The notes under the pieces were generated by a model. The model was not told the origin of the DNA, did not search any database, and saw nothing but the letters and a program-made list of their open reading frames with translations. Positions 12,701 to 23,120 of a DNA stretch of 64,000 nt are shown here, piece by piece. The stretch lies in contig SSNP01000005.1 of the NCBI GenBank assembly GCA_006937955.1, positions 2,660,472-2,724,471 on the forward strand, in the 5' to 3' direction. The DNA is from Pachypanchax playfairii. Lineage: Eukaryota; Chordata; Actinopteri; Cyprinodontiformes; Aplocheilidae. Within the stretch, counting starts at the first letter, position 1. The number at the start of each line of letters is the position of its first letter. Both the position numbers and the translations under genes were made by a program.

Positions 12701-13408
12701 AGACACTGATTGTCACAACTGACCCTTAGCTTACATAAAGTCAATGCTGCGGACTGGAAAAAGATAATAAAAAGATAATAAAACCAAGAGGTGGAGGCTG
12801 TTAACTGAAACCTTGACAGTTTGAAAAAATGACACATAACTTTTACTGCACAGCTGGGCTGATGTTGAAGGTTCTTTTAGAACTCTTGTTTTCATTTTCA
12901 TTAGATGATAAAATGTGAGATTTTACACTATGCAGATAATGAACTCAAAAAACTTCTTGAGTAATTAAAAGAAATACATCATTCCATAAAGATTACATCA
13001 GTATGATTAATGTGAAAACAGTAAATGAACGTTCATCATATTCTGATCTGAAGCTTAATCATAAAAATGATAAGCTGCAACAAGATTTCTGTTTTATATA
13101 CAAGTCAGTGTAACTATTCAGGTCATCAGTCATGTGATGAAAGTTCTTCAAAAGAATTGGACAATGTTCAAAAAGTGGGTCACAGAGAACCAGAGTCCTG
13201 TTAACTCATGAGGAAAACCCAGTTCAGCTGTCTGCACAACACTCTGAATGATATTGTCATAATAACATAACAACATTTCAAAAGCTTTTATCAAAATTAT
13301 TTCACAGAGAAAGAAACAATAATAACCCAGTTTCCTCACCTGCTGTTGGCTGGATTCCTGTGAAATAAGTTTAATCTTTGTCTTGTTCTGGCGTTGAACA
13401 GCTCTCAT
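441..13408 (-). CDS. hydin: hydin, 5' part (19 coding exons, 1,000 codons; gene continues past left edge)
   Basis: This encodes the N-terminal part of HYDIN, a very large protein of the C2b projection of the central pair apparatus in motile 9+2 cilia, needed for normal ciliary bending. Nineteen coding exons join with matching splice phases and no in-frame stop; the coding lengths total 3,000 nt. Translated blocks follow vertebrate HYDIN in order: LVFQNFTPSQTY, RAIGPRAILDF, VGTLDVGESMQV, KTYISLANTH, GCVIGPTFHFN, VTLCSNTV and GTGSTIVSDRPFGP. The pattern is a chain of ASH/MSP-like immunoglobulin-fold repeats. The start at 13408 is the first ATG of exon 2 and has A at -3. Human HYDIN is about 5,100 residues, so about four fifths lies outside the window. 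Gene identity is near certain; exon borders come from reading splice sites and family alignment from memory. Confidence 0.96.
843..1081 (-). CDS. hydin: hydin exon 19
   Basis: It begins IQRGSFWRVEPREGEVPPES and ends TGTGSTIVSDRPFGPSLDL, almost identical to mammalian HYDIN. Acceptor GTCACAG, donor GTAGAA, split Ser codon, 239 nt. Confidence 0.96.
1433..1585 (-). CDS. hydin: hydin exon 18
   Basis: TGRGPVVCISSTQLHFGKI and LFNQSPIPAYFTACM match HYDIN AGEGPVIYV...FGNIYV and CNQSFIPAFFQAHM. Donor GTACAA, phase 0, 153 nt. Confidence 0.95.
1710..1874 (-). CDS. hydin: hydin exon 17
   Basis: Residues 718-772 end HIAVFGSLQKPL, matching HYDIN YISIFGSQDPPL. The frame is open for all 165 nt. Acceptor CACCAG, donor GTCAGT, phase 0. 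Confidence 0.9.
2195..2465 (-). repeat. tRNA-like dispersed (SINE-type) repeat, near full length
   Basis: Read on the minus strand it starts with an A-box-like block (TGGTGCAGTTTGTAGCACTG) and a B-box-like GGTTCAAAACC. It then runs through the usual body (TTCTCCCTGTGCATGTGTGG; CATGCGTGAGGTTAATTG) to CCTGTCCAGGTGTAAACCC. It lies inside hydin intron 16. It is a repeat and not a working tRNA gene. Confidence 0.75.
2654..2789 (-). CDS. hydin: hydin exon 16
   Basis: RCVVPEILVKPQVLDF, then KLTNSSDLPACYGV, match HYDIN RCVVPALHL and LANQDDLPGFYEV. Acceptor AATAG, donor GTTAAG, phase 0 out, 136 nt. Confidence 0.94.
3534..3634 (-). CDS. hydin: hydin exon 15
   Basis: VTLCSNTVKTYRLALVVDVE and GVGEE are strongly conserved HYDIN sequence. 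Acceptor GAACAG, donor GTTAGA, 101 nt, phase 2 out. Confidence 0.95.
3635..4741. other. hydin intron 14, 1.1 kb, AT-rich
   Basis: No exon, repeat family or structured element was recognised here beyond AT-rich sequence. Confidence 0.6.
4742..4983 (-). CDS. hydin: hydin exon 14
   Basis: LFNTSYVPMSFVLRVLGDGL and MEFSVSPAAGSV place it in HYDIN. The donor GTACAA is weak but the phase (0) and the next exon (VTLCSNTV) agree. Length 242 nt. Confidence 0.93.
5138..5205 (-). CDS. hydin: hydin exon 13
   Basis: RGCVIGPTFHFNVYELNFED is almost identical to other vertebrate HYDIN proteins. A small exon of 68 nt, phase 2 in and phase 1 out, donor GTGAGC. Confidence 0.95.
5371..5594 (-). CDS. hydin: hydin exon 12
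   Basis: NKGLIDAPFRF and CFSISPVEGVVPSGACQ match an ASH-like repeat of HYDIN. Donor GTGAAT, split Arg codon, 224 nt. Confidence 0.95.
6207..6325 (-). CDS. hydin: hydin exon 11
   Basis: GRESRLPLTIIGEGLGPKL matches HYDIN GREIRLPLRIKGEGMGPK. Donor GTAAGA, phase 0 out, 119 nt. Confidence 0.95.
6566..6665 (-). CDS. hydin: hydin exon 10
   Basis: EGEIWPNTTAKFTIVFKPEE then LYQHTIYCDVT follow HYDIN EGDVWPNSSAEITVYFNPLE. Acceptor CTTCAG, donor GTCAGT, 100 nt, phase 1 out. It contains no ATG. Confidence 0.95.
7836..8019 (-). CDS. hydin: hydin exon 9, divergent acidic linker
   Basis: Residues about 326-387 include the acidic run GGEGESDEEG and end TVEPM. In mammals this position holds a longer charged linker ending FTVEPLEG. 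Sequence is poorly conserved, but position, phases (2 in, 0 out) and the ending fit. Donor GTGTGT, 184 nt. Confidence 0.82.
8140..8700. repeat. Possible dispersed repeat in hydin intron 8
   Basis: A purine-rich A/G-biased stretch, unlike neighbouring introns, with a style (AACACCTTTAATAAATAC, then CAGACTCAGAATC, then GGACCAGAAAAAACC) like known fish interspersed repeats. No terminal repeats or target duplication were found, so the assignment is weak. Confidence 0.35.
8725..8926 (-). CDS. hydin: hydin exon 8
   Basis: EDVFISLFG then KTYISLANTHTVSLTNGSD and QYHWTMWSSQQDED match HYDIN closely. Acceptor GCTCAG, donor GTTTTA (weak), phase 1 in and phase 2 out, 202 nt. The intronic repeat-like segment lies directly downstream of its donor. 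Confidence 0.92.
9623..9747 (-). CDS. hydin: hydin exon 7
   Basis: It begins RPFSVTPSVGTLDVGESMQ and ends HYHTG with a phase-1 donor GTGAGA. The open frame continues into the intron for about 25 codons as a chance read-through; the correct join is TG to EDVFISLFG in exon 8. Length 125 nt. Confidence 0.93.
9959..10158 (-). CDS. hydin: hydin exon 6
   Basis: Residues 151-217 contain RAIGPRAILDF and HLVRNIGNSQAKF, conserved in HYDIN. Donor GTGAGA leaves a split Arg codon (phase 2). Length 200 nt. Confidence 0.95.
10892..11026 (-). CDS. hydin: hydin exon 5
   Basis: Residues 106-150 end in GKVAPGMSVTFTVVFTPQEN, the hallmark of an ASH/MSP-like repeat. Acceptor TTTAAG, donor GTGCTG, phase 0, 135 nt. 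Confidence 0.93.
11325..11444 (-). CDS. hydin: hydin exon 4
   Basis: Residues 66-105 include FQPSPSELVFQNFTPSQTY, the start of the first immunoglobulin-like repeat and very close to HYDIN of other vertebrates. Donor GTGTGT, phase 0, 120 nt. Confidence 0.93.
12500..12625 (-). CDS. hydin: hydin exon 3
   Basis: Residues 24-65 start MTPSIYTQKML, matching the SLTPSVFLKEM region of mammalian HYDIN. Acceptor TTTTAG, donor GTAAAT, phase 0 at both ends, 126 nt. Confidence 0.88.
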
Positions 13409-13454
13409 TTTGGACAAGTTTTTGTTTTGTTTTGGGTTTTTTGGACAAAATCCC
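13340..13454 (-). CDS. hydin: hydin exon 2, with start codon (CDS from 13408)
   Basis: Acceptor TTGCAG at 13455; the leader is 46 nt, then ATG at 13408-13406. Residues 1-23 are basic and polar (MRAVQRQNKTKIKLISQ). Donor GTGAGG follows 13340, phase 0. Confidence 0.85.
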
Positions 13455-14280
13455 CTGCAATAAAAATGACAGTAGTTAAAGTAAAAAAAAAAATCAGCCT
13501 ATAAATGTCTATTTTATATTGGTTATTGTAAAAGTAAGGGGCTGATCTGCTCTCCAACTATCGGTCCTACTCAATGTAAACTGTACTGAAAACATGAATG
13601 TGTTTAGAAACGTTAAACTTGTCATCTGATCAACTTCTCATCAACACAATAAAGAAATAACAGCATATATTTTCTCTCACTGAAAGACAAGAATCAAACC
13701 TCTAAAGGCCCAAAGAGATTTTATTTGAACAAATTGTTCATCTCACATTGTTAGCTAATAATGTAAGTAGATAACTATGTCTTAAATTATATTATGTGAG
13801 TTTTAAACTAAATAACTTCAGAAGTTATGCATATTGGCAAAGCTTCAACGGTTACTGCAGTTAGCGTGTTTTCACTGTAACGTTATGACGAATGCTAAAC
13901 TACAGAAAAATTGGTTGTTTATTATTCTAAATCGAATGAGTATTAGACAATATCGTTTGTGTTAGTAAATTGTCAGTAGAAATACAAACATACCGATTTA
14001 ATCGTAGTTAGCTCACTTCCGTTCCCTTCTGTTTTGATATGTTTTACATGTTTTGGGAAAGCAGCAGAAAAACGAACATATTCTCCAAATTTCTCTAAAA
14101 GTATGTATATAAAACTCTAATATTCATAACGTTCAACTGACTGGTTATTAAATTAAGTATTTATGCATTTAATAGTATTATTTATACTATAAACCTCATA
14201 AACGTCCAACAAACTGTCTTTTAAATGTTGAAAAAACTGCAACTTTCGTCACGAAATTAATACTGAAAACAAAATCTTAC

Positions 14281-14345
14281 CTCTGTAAACACAGGTTTGT
14301 ATTTTGAAAGAAACGAACAAGCCGAGGTTAAATGTTGTAGTAGTT
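14281..14345 (-). other. hydin: hydin non-coding exon 1 (5' UTR); the upstream end is approximate
   Basis: A strong donor (ACAGAG|GTAAGA) ends this exon at 14281, and the next acceptor is at 13455, before the start codon. No ATG is needed here. The transcription start is inferred to be just downstream of the X-box and was not seen directly. Confidence 0.6.
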
Positions 14346-14402
14346 TGTTGCCGTGGCAACGCACGTGCCGTCCTCCTAGTAAACTGCTATCTGATTGGCT
14401 AA
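14281..14402 (-). promoter_or_regulatory. hydin: hydin promoter region: X-box, forkhead site and CCAAT box
   Basis: GTTGCCGTGGCAAC at 14347-14360 is a perfect RFX X-box (GTNRCC, 2-nt spacer, RGYAAC). TGTAAACA at 14284-14291 fits the forkhead consensus used by FOXJ1. ATTGG at 14394-14398 is a CCAAT box on the minus strand. RFX and FOXJ1 are the known regulators of motile-cilia genes, so this arrangement at the hydin first exon is functionally coherent. Confidence 0.75.
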
Positions 14403-17400
14403 GAGGAACACACGTGTTGTAACGATTATAACGTTATGTATCCAGTAAAGACTCAGAAACATTTTATAAATATTTGTTGACAAAATGCAGAAAATAAAAA
14501 AATTACGTTATGGTAGGACTTTTAAAAATCTAAAAAGCTGATGTGATTCAACCTACTTTAAATAAAGGCTTTTTGTTGAACATGATTCTAATAAACCAGG
14601 ACCTCCATTATTATTTCATAAAACCTGCTTTATTATAGTGCAATAAAACTACGAGTCATGTTTCATGATTATGTGCAACAGTTCTGCAATATGGAGAAAT
14701 AGTTCAAGAAACTAATTGTGTATCAGTACACATTTATATTGGAGCGTGTTATTTAAACCTCTAGTCCTGAATCACAAAAGGGATTTCCAACACACAGTAA
14801 ATCTACAACAGTAATGAGCCGAAGCAGCATTTTAAAGAAGAGCTGGACAAAAATGGATAACAATATACAGGACATCATTACTGACAGGTGTTGCTGCTGA
14901 AGGAGGCCTGCAGAGGTCATTATTTTACTTACTGGTTCTGAATTTTGTTTTGTTTTCATTAAATAGATATTGACAATGCTGAGACAGCTGTGAGATTTTT
15001 GTGGGAAATCACGAGAGGGAGAGATGATGAGTTCGTTTCAAAAAAGGAGATCTGGTTAGGGAAAGAATAAAACAGCTAGAGCTTTTATTTCTTTTTATTT
15101 TCTTTTTATTTCTTTTTATTTTTTTGCAGTTTAGACATGGCAATGCCTCTACTCTTGAGGATTCATTCCACTCTTTACCCTTTTGAATGTCTGTTCCTTC
15201 TTAAAATGACAAATACATGGTCTCTTTGGGGTAAACATTTGTATCTAGTGCACTTACAGGATTTCATCCACTAGATGGAAACACAAGACAACAGAATTTC
15301 TCAGGTCACCTAGAACAAGGTGTGTGTGTGGGGATGGGGGTGTCAGCCCTTCCCCAGTTTCATTAGTTCTACTATCCCATTGATTCATTTTTTTCTGCCT
15401 TTTTGAAAATTAATAATATTTTCATCATATTTTTGATTCATACACTGAAAGTTAAACTCTCAGGTAGGTAAAGCTAAAAAATCTTTATCCTATTGTATCC
15501 ATCATGCAGCTCAGAAGCTCCATTCAGTAGCTGATAACATCTATTAAAAGGCAATGTTACTTCTTAAAGCCCGCAGGCGCCATCTCAACACGCATCCACA
15601 GGGGTCTTTACACCTAGACCTACAAAAACAATTACTCTGTGTGCATGATGACACACCTAACACTCATTACTTGATTTTATCACTATATTTATAAAACATT
15701 AACAACACTACAACCTCCTTTATCAATCTGACACTGATCCAAAGCATACCCAGTGGCAGGCGATGTGAATAACAGTTAGCAGTGTTCTACAGGGAAACCT
15801 GGATCTCATCAATCACATAGATTTTGGTTTGACACATCAAACTCACTGAACACCTATTAGATGGAATCTGCTGTTTGTGGGAAACAAGACCAATTCAAAG
15901 GCTCTAACCCACAACAGACCAGACTCAAAGGATTTGTTACTGAATTCCTGGAACCAGAGATTCCAGATGTTTCTTTCCCACACTGGCCGGTCAGAACTGT
16001 CTTTGCTACAAACAAGCAACACAGTCAGCAACATGGAGGTGGTATTAATCTTTGGATTCATTGTGATCACAATTTACTTTACTTGTTAATAAAATATGTT
16101 TCAGATTTTGCAACTTTTCACTTTAGACTGCGTCAAGTAAAAAAGATAATTTTTAGCCATCTAATGATCAATACTGAATGTTGTGCTGCGTTTGCATCGT
16201 GGTGGATTTTCCAGCCTGTACTGAAGGAGAAACAATTAAAGATGCTTTCAGCTTCAAACTATTCTTTCAGACAGGTTCCAAGATGGTGAATGAAACATCA
16301 GGGAAATGTTTGTTTGAAGGTGTTTGTCTCCAAGCGGCGGGGGAACTTCAAGACTCACATTCCAGAAATCCATCCATTCATTTTCTGAGCTTGCTTCTTC
16401 CTGTTCAGGGTTGCAGGGAGCTGGTGCAAATCTCCAGCAGTCTTTGGGCAAGAGGTGGGGGACACCTGGACAGGTCCATTCCAGAAATGTTAACTGAAAT
16501 GTTTTGACGTTTTACTATAAATCAAAAACACATTTTAAATTCTACTGTATTTCAATGAAGTGTATCAAATATAATTAACACATTGAATTTAAATTTGATA
16601 AAATAAAATAAAATAACATTCTTAGCGGAAAATTCTTCTTTTCACATTAATTGAAAAGGAATATGAAAAAACATTCTTTATTAATTATTTATAAATTGCC
16701 ATCACTGATGTGTTTATGTTGCGGTTCATAATATTTGTAACAATTCCAGCGCTTTCCACCAGGGTGTTGATCAGCTGATGCATGTTGCAGATTTTTTATA
16801 TGAGTATAAAATCCTGATGTTTGTATCATTTTTAGTTTTTTTTTTGTTTGTTTAGTTTTGATATTTAAACACACAATTTACATTCCCTGAGCCAACACCT
16901 CGTTGCTTCTGCACAAAGTACAAAGAGCAGAAGAAAAGCAGAGGACACCTGGGATTAGTAGTTCTCTAGAGAGTTTAGGATTATTGGTATGATCATACGA
17001 GAGAAGGAAACTGAGTCAGAAGGATGTACAAACATTACAGTCAGGTGTTCTGAGACACATTGCATTCCTCTTATTCATTCTTAAAAGGACTGATTAAAAC
17101 AAATAATTTTTCAACCTGGTTGATATTTTTAAAAGTTAATCTAAGCCTTTAACTCTCATCTAACTGGGTGATATTTCTTTCATATGGATATAGACATTTG
17201 ATTACTTTTATTTCTTTACCTTTTCAGTCAGGTGGTGTATGGTGATTGTGTTTGCAGCTGCTGTAAAATCAGCCACTTCACAACCTGCAAACCAATTGAG
17301 GATAAATCCTCAATTACATTACTGCCACAGTTGGAAACTTCATCAATTTTAGATTAGGTCTTACCCATAGAAAATGCAGCATATTGTCAGAGTTTTAAGA
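14403..17400. other. Intergenic, no gene recognised
   Basis: AT-rich sequence upstream of hydin with a T-rich degenerate repeat (TTTATTTCTT units) near 15,080-15,125. An open frame at 15,861-16,289 has no recognisable family and no exon signals. Confidence 0.6.
16370..16485 (-). repeat. 3' fragment of the tRNA-like dispersed repeat
   Basis: It starts AATCCATCCATTCATTTTCT and continues CTGTTCAGGGTTGCAGGGAG to CACCTGGACAGGTCCATTC: the tail-proximal part of the repeat seen nearly whole at 2,195-2,465, in the same orientation. The ATCC motif is what remains of the GGAT tail. Confidence 0.7.
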
Positions 17401-17421
17401 GTTCAAAGCTTTACATCAAGC

Positions 17422-17557
<136 letters not shown>

Positions 17558-17698
17558 TCATGTTTCTGTGGAACAGCAGTGCTTTTTTTGCATCACTGTG
17601 AGATCCATTTTTCAACACAGACCTCACACTCACTGCTCACTGACAGGAAGAACAGAATAGATCTTGATAGTGTTACCATTAGCATGCTTAGGCAATTA

Positions 17699-17700
<2 letters not shown>

Positions 17701-17748
<48 letters not shown>
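17701..17748. repeat. (GT)24 microsatellite
   Basis: Perfect dinucleotide tract of 48 bp, 143 bp right of the GATA array. Confidence 0.97.
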
Positions 17749-17751
<3 letters not shown>

Positions 17752-17759
17752 CATGTTTG

Positions 17760-20025
17760 AGGGATGAAATGCAGACTAAGTGACCTCTTTTGAAGCTCTT
17801 TCAGCCTCCTCCTGCTCCTCCACTACTCACTGGTGGGATGATCCCAGCACTCCCTCCCTGATACTTTCCTCCCTCTTTGTTCTCATCAAAAATCTACACA
17901 AATGCAAAGGCAATAGAATTTCCATGTAAAAAATATGGTAAAAATTGGGTCTTTGTTTACCCTGTGCTTCTGTCACTTATATCAGACTGTTCATTCCTGT
18001 ATTAAGTTGCTTCTGATCTCTTTAAAATTGTCATACGACTAAATACATGTTACTTTTGCTGGTAATTGGGGTTAATTACAACCCTCCACTTTTGTTCATT
18101 CAAATAAAAAGAAAACCACCTGAGATTCAGTCACATCTAAAAACAAATTGGAACCTTTGTAATCCAACAATCTATTTCTGCTATTTCAGATAAAATCAAA
18201 CATTTAATTATCCAGATCTTTGATGAAATAATCTTGAATTGTCCATTGGATATGCATTCTTTTGTTGATATCAGTAAATGTTCTTTAAAATGATTTAAAC
18301 AAGTCTTGTTGAAGATGAACGTGTCATCCTCAATGATCTATTTAAAAAGAAATGAGGGAATTAACAGCACAAACCAACAGTATAGTGTTTTAAAACTACA
18401 CATACATGTCTGCAGAGGCAGAATTAGCAACAACCCCTTCCACAACTGACAGCATTCATGATCAAAGCCTCAAAATACCAGTCTCCAGTTAGTTCATTCC
18501 ATCAAAATCCTGCACAAAAATACACTGCAACCTGTGATGTCTTTATGGCATTTTTTAGAAATATGTTCTCAATTAGAAAGGGAAATACAATGAGGAAATG
18601 GAATTTATGTATATTTTCAAAGGGAGGTTATGAAATGTTTATGACACGATTCACTTGCAGTGAAATGTCTCAGGCATCACTTCACGAAATACTAGTAAAA
18701 GCACAGGTTTCAACCATGAACATATACCTTTCTTCATGGCATTTGTAGTGACTAAAATAACATAAAGGTATTTAACCAGGACTTATTTATAGAACAAAAT
18801 AACCGTTTTGAGGAACATTATGCTGTGAGTCCCCATTTTCAACAGACATGATCAATTATAGCCAATTTCAAAGCTGCTCAGTAACCTGAAATATTTCAGA
18901 GCTTCAAATGTTTTCTTATAAAGCTCATCTTCCTCTGAGCCTCCACAGCAGCCATCAAAACAAAAGCAGAAATTACAAGAGTGCAAATAATCCACAGAGT
19001 GATGCATACCTCCCTGTAAGTGGTTTGCAGCAATATTTCTCAAAATTACCTTTGAAAGCTAAATAGCTAAATTATATGAACAAATTAACATCATAAGCAG
19101 CTCAACAGCTGCTCAGTGTTGAATTATATCCACTGATAAGTATCCAACATGCATTTTGTCTTTACTTTTGCACTTTTAGCCTCAAATTTCGGCTGCTATT
19201 TGTAACTTCAAACTTTGAATCTAAATGAGTGACAGTCCCGTTATAATCAGCATAAATATTGTGTCAGCATTCTGTCAGCTTGATTCTTTTTAAAAGCACT
19301 TTGCAGTCGCCTTGGTGCTTTCATACCCTCTGAAATCAAAGTGTAAATTTATTTGTAGGGTGTGTGAGACAGAACATCCCAAACATTGTATACAACTCAA
19401 CAATATTGGGTCTTTATGATGTTGTCACCTTGATGTTCTCTTGTCTAGAGATATATTTTTCTCCATGACATGACAGCAAGGAAAGATTTATTGTGTTATA
19501 TAAAATAGTACATTTGCACATTAAAGTAAAAAGGTTTTGTTTTTGTTTAGATTCATCATTTTTTCATGACTTTTCTTCTTAAGTTGCATTATGTATGTGT
19601 TTGAGAAACTATGTGTTTAAATGTGCAGCACAATCTGCCTCTTAACCTTCTTATCAGGCCACCCTCAGTGTGAGGATGCAAACATCTTCTAATATTCTGT
19701 CAGCAATTTATAAATTAGGCTCATCTCTGTACATTTTCTGATGACACAATGAAGTAAACTGTTTATTCTTTAAATTAACTTATTTTGGTGGGTGAGCTTA
19801 AAGTCAGATGGTAAAGTGGACCAGCTGAGACTTTGTTGTGCAAACTAGTCCAAACCCTGGGGTAAGCTCCTGTGCCTTTTCCTTTCACTTCTTTTCTTGA
19901 TAAAAGAGTTAACCCTGTGGAGATTTCTCAGTGCCATGCCACTCAGTTCTCAGTGTTTCTCCTGCACCATTTTCATAAACATGAAAAACATGAAACTCAA
20001 GAAACATGTGCAAACAGGTTGAAAC
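17760..20025. other. Intergenic, nothing recognised
   Basis: AT-rich, no coding exon, repeat boundary or RNA gene could be supported. Confidence 0.55.
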
Positions 20026-20027
20026 AG

Positions 20028-20475
20028 ATGGAGGAAAGTGTCAGGAGTCACAAAAGAGTCTCAGAAGAATGAAAGGACAGGTGGACAAGACAGTGGAGAG
20101 ACCAGCCATGTTGTCTGGTTTGGAGACCACTGAGGAAGGGACAGGAGACACAGCTGGAGGCAGCAGAAATTAATATGTTGGGGTTCTTCGGGAAAGACAA
20201 GGATGGACAGGATCAGGGATGAGTCCATCAGAGGGACAACAAGTCAAATGTTTTGGAGATAAAGACTGAGACCTAACTGAGATGGTTTGGACATGTCCAG
20301 AGGAGAGATAGTGGGTTTATTGGGAAAAGGATGCTGAAGTGGGAACTGCCAGGCAGGAGGTCTAGAGGAAGACCAAAGGAGGAGACTTATGGATGAAGGA
20401 GGACATGAGGTTGGTTGGTGTGAGAGAAGAAGATACAGAGGACAGATGGAGACGGATGATTTGAAAAAGATCAGA
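20028..20475 (+). mobile_element. RTE-like LINE fragment (end of ORF2), decayed
   Basis: Conceptual translation, with frameshifts and stops, gives the C-terminal end of a non-LTR retrotransposon reverse transcriptase: RPAMLSGLET, QETQLEAAEINML, IRDESIRGTT, RWFGHVQRRD and LPGRRSRGRPK in order. These are the conserved blocks after the RT domain of RTE-like elements common in fish. Several frame breaks show it is dead. No 5' part is present. Confidence 0.85.
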
Positions 20476-20479
20476 TGTT

Positions 20480-22160
20480 TTGAAGAAGCAGAACAATAAC
20501 TTTTGGGATCGGCGTGTCCTGGATGGCTTTAACTGATTATGTTCACTTCAGCTCTCTCAGACTAATTTGGAGGTCTTGTGATCCAGTTTTATTGTTTCTT
20601 CTTTCTTTTATCATTTAGCTACATTAGCTTCATCAACAAACAGCAACTTAAAGCAAAGAAACAAAAAACACTGATTAAACCCAGAAATGTAAATAAAAAA
20701 CATGATACCGACCTTCTGAATAGGTGTTTCTCAGCATCAGTTCATTAACTTTAATGCAACATCTGAAATATTTTAATTAATTATAAAGCCTTTTACAAAT
20801 CAAAGACTTAAAAAACAGACATTCTTCCTACAGGTGACTCTAAAGAACACGACCCACAAATCTGCTGCTATTCCCTCGCTGCTATACCAGCTGTCACAGG
20901 GTCATATTTGAACTTTTATGAATGTGTTTATCATTGTCACCTTCTCTGAGGAGTTCAGCATCAAAGTGTGCAGAGGGTAAAAAAGACCAAAGGTGTGATA
21001 TCTTGTTAGAGTCTCATACAATCTTTCCTTGATGCAGTTTCTCTCTCAATTTCACACTTGCTACAAATCAGTCATCCCTATATATAGAAATATTTATTAA
21101 TACCATCTGTAAAATCCTTTCATACAGTCGGCATTAGTTCATATTACATGTTGTGTTTTTAACAGGATCAGGAACTCACAGCAAAAAACAAGTTAACTAA
21201 AAAAAAAACACACATGCATTTTATCTATAGACAGAGGAAAGACATGGTACTCATACTAATCTACATTTTACAAACACTTTAGAAAGAATCACAAGGTCTG
21301 GCCCTAATTAAAGAAAACAATGTCATTACAGTGGGAGGGGAAACCTCCATGTGCTATAACATTAAGGGCAATCAATGCACAGCTAAAAAAAACTCCAAAA
21401 AACTCATTCCTATTGACAAGTTTCCGAGTGATCAACTTCATTATCTGTAATTTGACAGTTCACTGACAACGCCTTTACCACAAAAGCACATTAGATTCCC
21501 CACACACCTACATCAGTATGTCAATTAGCAATCAACAAAAATAAATTACCACAGCAAGGAGCTTTTCTTATATAAAAACAGCTTCTGGGAAATGGTAACA
21601 GTGGTGTACAGGTGGAAAACATAAGCAGTCACATCCTCCTTCTGCAACATGAGTTCACTTGACATCATGACAATCAGACTTTTTTTCTTTGCCCATGTAA
21701 AACTTATCAACTTATCAACCTCCAACAGGAACAACCTCCTAAAATTTACTACATTTCAGCTGACTGTTTTAGATCAACATCAAATAAAAGGTATTTCTTA
21801 CACAACTAAAAGTACTCATAAAGCTCTGGTCTGTCTGGTTCAGCAGAATATTCAAGCATCTCACAACAAATTGCTTACAGTCCACATCTTTCCTGTTTAT
21901 TCTTACTGCTCTCAGCAATTGAATTTCCAGCTGCAGCAGCTGTTTTCTCTTAAAACATGTCCAGCACTAAACAGTGAAAAAAAGCCTAACAATCAGTAAA
22001 TGTGCCAGATGTTTCCCAGGGGGAATGTGACAGAGGAATCACAGCTGTAGTTTGATCATTAGATGAAACAGAAGTGATAGTGTTTGCTAAATGTTTGAAC
22101 TGTCAGATGTTCATTAAACTACATAATTGTTCTGTTTACAGCTTTTCCTCCTTTTCTCCA
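20480..22160. other. Intergenic, nothing recognised
   Basis: AT-rich sequence with no supportable gene. The short open frames here lack family resemblance and splice context. Confidence 0.55.
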
Positions 22161-22169
22161 GGACGGTGA

Positions 22170-22780
22170 ATAATACAGCTTTAAAGAGGTCTTTTCATAC
22201 AAATTTCAGGATTTTGTGGTTATTTCTTAAGTATTAACCAGTAATATGAAACATTTTATATCTAAAAAACGTTAGGAAACACTGATTAACAGACCTTTCA
22301 ATCTGTCTGCATTAAAATTCGGGTGGTTCCGGCTCCTTCTGTCAGGCTGCTTCGTCAGCAGCTCGTTCATATTCATTATTCGAATTTGCTGGACTCTGAT
22401 TGGCTAACAAATTAGCCTATGAGAGCAAGGTATACTGTTTCCTGCCCCGCTGCGCATGGCAACATCAGACATCGTGTCTTCCTGTTTGCTACGTCTTATG
22501 CTAACAGCTTTTAGCCAGCAGCATGCTAGGTGTGGTTTCAACTGCAGGAGCTGATGAATACTAACGAACAAAGGAGTTGTGATGAAACAAACACAGGCCG
22601 TTCAGACTCGAGAGAACTCGGGTTTTATCGCCACCTGTGTAGTTTGAGAGATTAAAACCGAAAGAGAAGTTGTTGACCTGTTTTCACACCCACTATGAAG
22701 GTAAGAACATCTGTGGAGCTAAAATATTCAACAGAAACCTCAGAAAAGCCGTTTTTAATGGAAGGGACTCTTTAAGTACA
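22170..22780 (+). repeat. CpG-bearing segment, probable dispersed DNA element or promoter-like exon
   Basis: Unlike its surroundings the core (22,310-22,690) is GC- and CpG-richer and holds an ATTGGCTAA CCAAT-type box. Its edges (AGCTTTAAAGAGGTCTTTTC on the left; TAATGGAAGGGACTCTTTAA on the right) resemble ends of widespread fish non-autonomous elements. The right part ends ATGAAG|GTAAGA, a perfect donor after two codons. Repeat and genuine first exon are both possible. Confidence 0.45.
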
Positions 22781-22993
22781 AGTTCCAACACAATGGGACA
22801 TTTAGACAAATAAGTCGGTTCCAAAAGCCCATGAGACCTTTTATTTATTTTCAATAAGTTTCTCTAAATTGTGTGGATGCAAAATTTAAACCCTTTCAGA
22901 ATAAAAGCACTGAACGTGCCAAATCATCACCGAGCAATGTTTCAGACTGTAAAATGAATTCTTACGGTGAAACCTTCTTCTGTTTGTTTACAG

Positions 22994-23120
22994 TGAGGTG
23001 ACCATGGTGCAGATAGAGAAACCACTGATAACTGTTGAGCTTGTGTTTACTTTATTTTGACCACACCCTGTTAACAAAGTATAACAATTTAACATGCACT
23101 AAATAAAACACTGTTTTATC
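22994..23120 (+). other. Candidate second exon of a short non-coding transcript
   Basis: A good acceptor (TTTGTTTACAG) precedes this segment, which has ATG at 23003 in a strong context (ACCATGG) opening an 18-codon frame. AATAAA follows at about 23,102. Joined to the donor at 22,698 it would make a two-exon transcript, but no protein family is recognised and the join gives a stop at once. Confidence 0.25.

Noticed and set aside
15861..16289. 142-codon plus-strand frame
   Set aside because: No family likeness, no splice or promoter context, and an overlapping frame of similar length; most likely chance.
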